Source: Combretum micranthum
Lineage: Eukaryota > Streptophyta > Magnoliopsida > Myrtales > Combretaceae
DNA: 64,000 nucleotides
NCBI GenBank assembly: GCA_024138025.1
Contig: JAMXBD010000055.1
Coordinates: 1,178,001-1,242,000, forward strand
Direction: 5' to 3'
Part shown: positions 62,232 through 64,000 of the stretch, one piece after another
Position numbering within the stretch: the stretch's first letter is position 1
How the letters are laid out: each line of letters begins with the position of its first letter
Notes under the pieces: generated by a model
The model's input: the letters and a program-made list of their open reading frames with translations, nothing else
Databases searched by the model: none
What the model was told of the DNA's origin: nothing
Program-made: the position numbers and the translations under genes

Positions 62232-64000
62232 AAGTTTGAGGAGCTAGTCAACTACTAATACATGTCACCAACTTTTCTCCATAGATATAGTATAATATAC
62301 AAATATAATGTATGTCCAAATAGGTTTAAATCATATGACGGTAACTTCGAAATCAGATATAATGCAGTAAATTCCTCCCTTTCCACATTATGGGTAGAAG
62401 TTCGAGGGTGACTTCTTGGTTTGTCGAAATTCTCGGTTTGGGAGCAAAGTGGGAAGGGAGAGAGCTTTTGATGAAGTTTTCTCAATGAAGATGATGAAGA
62501 TGACAATGCTATTAAAATTAGACCATCACACTTCCTATTATCCCACATGAAAACTCTTTTGGAAATGGACATGTATATAAGGTAAAATTAAAGCTAACAT
62601 GATTAAAGAAGAAAAGACTCTAAGAGAAGTATGGGTTGTATTGGGGAGGGCTTGGGCATAGATGTGAGTTTAAAATTCTTTTAAATAATAAAATAATATT
62701 AATAATAACGACAATATAAATTAATAGAAAAAATTTCTCAAAATCAAAATATGATAAAAAATGATAATGTATCACATCAAAAGACATGTGTTATGATGTA
62801 ATTGGTCTGTATGTCCATGTTAGCTTACAGAGTTAACACCGCTAAGTGAGGTACTAAAAATTTCCTTGAAAAGTTCGCTCAAGTACCTAATTCGACATTA
62901 ACCCTATAATCTTTTATTCAAATTATTTTGATTAGGGAAAATATAAAAATATGACCAGTGTTTTGGTATTTTTATAAACAAGTGATCTGGGTTTTTATTT
63001 TTACTAATGAAATGATCCAAACACTAATCATAAGAAATCAAAATCAAATAAAGTCAATAGAATCCAATTGGATTTATGTATAGAATTAAACTACAAAATT
63101 TTTTAAATTTCCTAAATTAGTCCCAAATCAAAAACCTAAATTTTGAAAATACAAAAGCAATTCAATACCAAAATAAATTAAATTATAATTCATAACAGTC
63201 CTTTAAATGAAAATTTGAAAGAAAATCAAAACAAAGTTGTTAGAAGCTTTGATTTTGCAAAATTACGATTTTACCCTTAACCGGAAACTTATGCGTATTG
63301 AAAATCCAAAATTCATAAATAAGTTAGACTTGGTTGATATATTTAAATCATTATTAGCCAAGGGGTGAATTAAAAACGTTAAACTGTTTAAAACGAGCTA
63401 AGCATCTTATATGTATAAGATTTAGACGCATAGGATGGTGCTATGTAGCAAAAACCCTAAAAGGAGACCCTTTCCTCTTGTCTAAAACCTTAAACCCACC
63501 CTTTCATTTCCCACATAAAATATTCATTTCTTTCAATTTTCTACCTCCTTCCTTTTTGTGAAGCCATCCCAAAACCTAAGATAAGGTTCTCTAAAACCTT
63601 ATTTCCTTCTTAGCACTAAGTAAGTGGAATTAGCAAAAGTGTAGCACTAATTAGCTTATGTAATGTCTTTTACATGACGAAAACGGAGACAATGAGGTAG
63701 TATTAGAAGAGGAAGAAGATCCACCACCACAGAAAACTCATGTCAAACTAAGCATAAGAATTTAAGATGTTGTAATGTCGATATTTTAAGATTTTAAGCA
63801 TGAAAACTGACTTGGGTGAGTTGATACATGTTTCGAATATCAAGAAATCGAGTTTTCGAGTGATTTTGGAGTCTTAAATTCCCTTCCTAACTAATGCAAG
63901 TGAAAACTATTGTTTGGAATGAAGTAAGACGTCAAAACTAACTTATTTTTCATGATGTTATGATGGTTATGGAGTTAGGTCTGTTATGGTATTGTTAACG
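62232..64000. other. Intergenic region at the right edge
   Basis: No gene is recognised. The open frame at 62255-62572 (minus) is Ser/Leu-rich and unlike any family I know. About 62800-62905 ('gaggtactaaaaatttcctt', 'aagtacctaattcgacatta') resembles part of a family A foldback arm. The CT-rich plus-strand stretch near 63460-63600 followed by 'ctaaaacctt' repeats could be the leader of a gene beginning beyond the window, but no start codon with coding sequence follows within it. Confidence 0.4.

Noticed and set aside
62255..62572. 105-codon frame next to the TOC159 fragment
   Set aside because: It is not similar to any part of TOC159 and is separated from the fragment by a stop; likely chance.

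Overview
The window is nuclear DNA of a flowering plant, most likely a eudicot. It is strongly AT-rich, its genes carry many short GT-AG introns, the protein families are plant-specific (clade E PP2C, PX-PH phospholipase D zeta, TOC159), and the long gene-free stretches are filled with foldback MITEs and retroelement debris. The species cannot be named from the sequence.

Layout. Three genes and one gene fragment are recognisable, all on the minus strand. (1) 2520-4675 is a five-exon clade E (EGR-like) protein phosphatase 2C, with a probable leader exon and leader intron reaching to about 6245. (2) 43975-47262 is a three-exon TEN1 gene, the small OB-fold subunit of the telomeric CST complex. 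Its last exon carries a one-base frameshift relative to the conserved family C-terminus. (3) 50517-58543 is a complete 20-exon phospholipase D zeta gene (PX-PH-PLD, 1113 codons, zeta2-like). I traced every exon; all joins keep frame and use GT-AG sites. (4) 61812-62230 is an isolated piece of the TOC159 chloroplast preprotein receptor, spanning the G-domain end and M-domain start. It is a pseudogene fragment.

Between the PP2C and TEN1 lies a roughly 37 kb gene desert (about 6.3-43.9 kb). It contains several short-element families that I could delimit by reading both strands: a near-complete foldback family of about 371-384 bp flanked by TA (three copies), a second foldback family whose arms read like 'caaatttagtacctaaa' (three copies), a hAT-like foldback element with a perfect 8-bp target duplication, a Mutator-like MITE with a perfect 9-bp target duplication, a tRNA-derived SINE, small TPRT-like insertions, an LTR-like block with its own TATA box, and several tandem duplications (periods of about 229, 176 and 103 bp). 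Shorter duplications (59 and 52 bp) lie in the PLD 3' flank and in a PP2C intron.

The genes do not form a pathway. Their roles are signalling at the plasma membrane (PP2C), telomere maintenance (TEN1) and phosphatidic-acid production (PLD zeta). I found no CRISPR array, rRNA, intact tRNA, or convincing novel protein system. The most notable item is the TEN1 frameshift.
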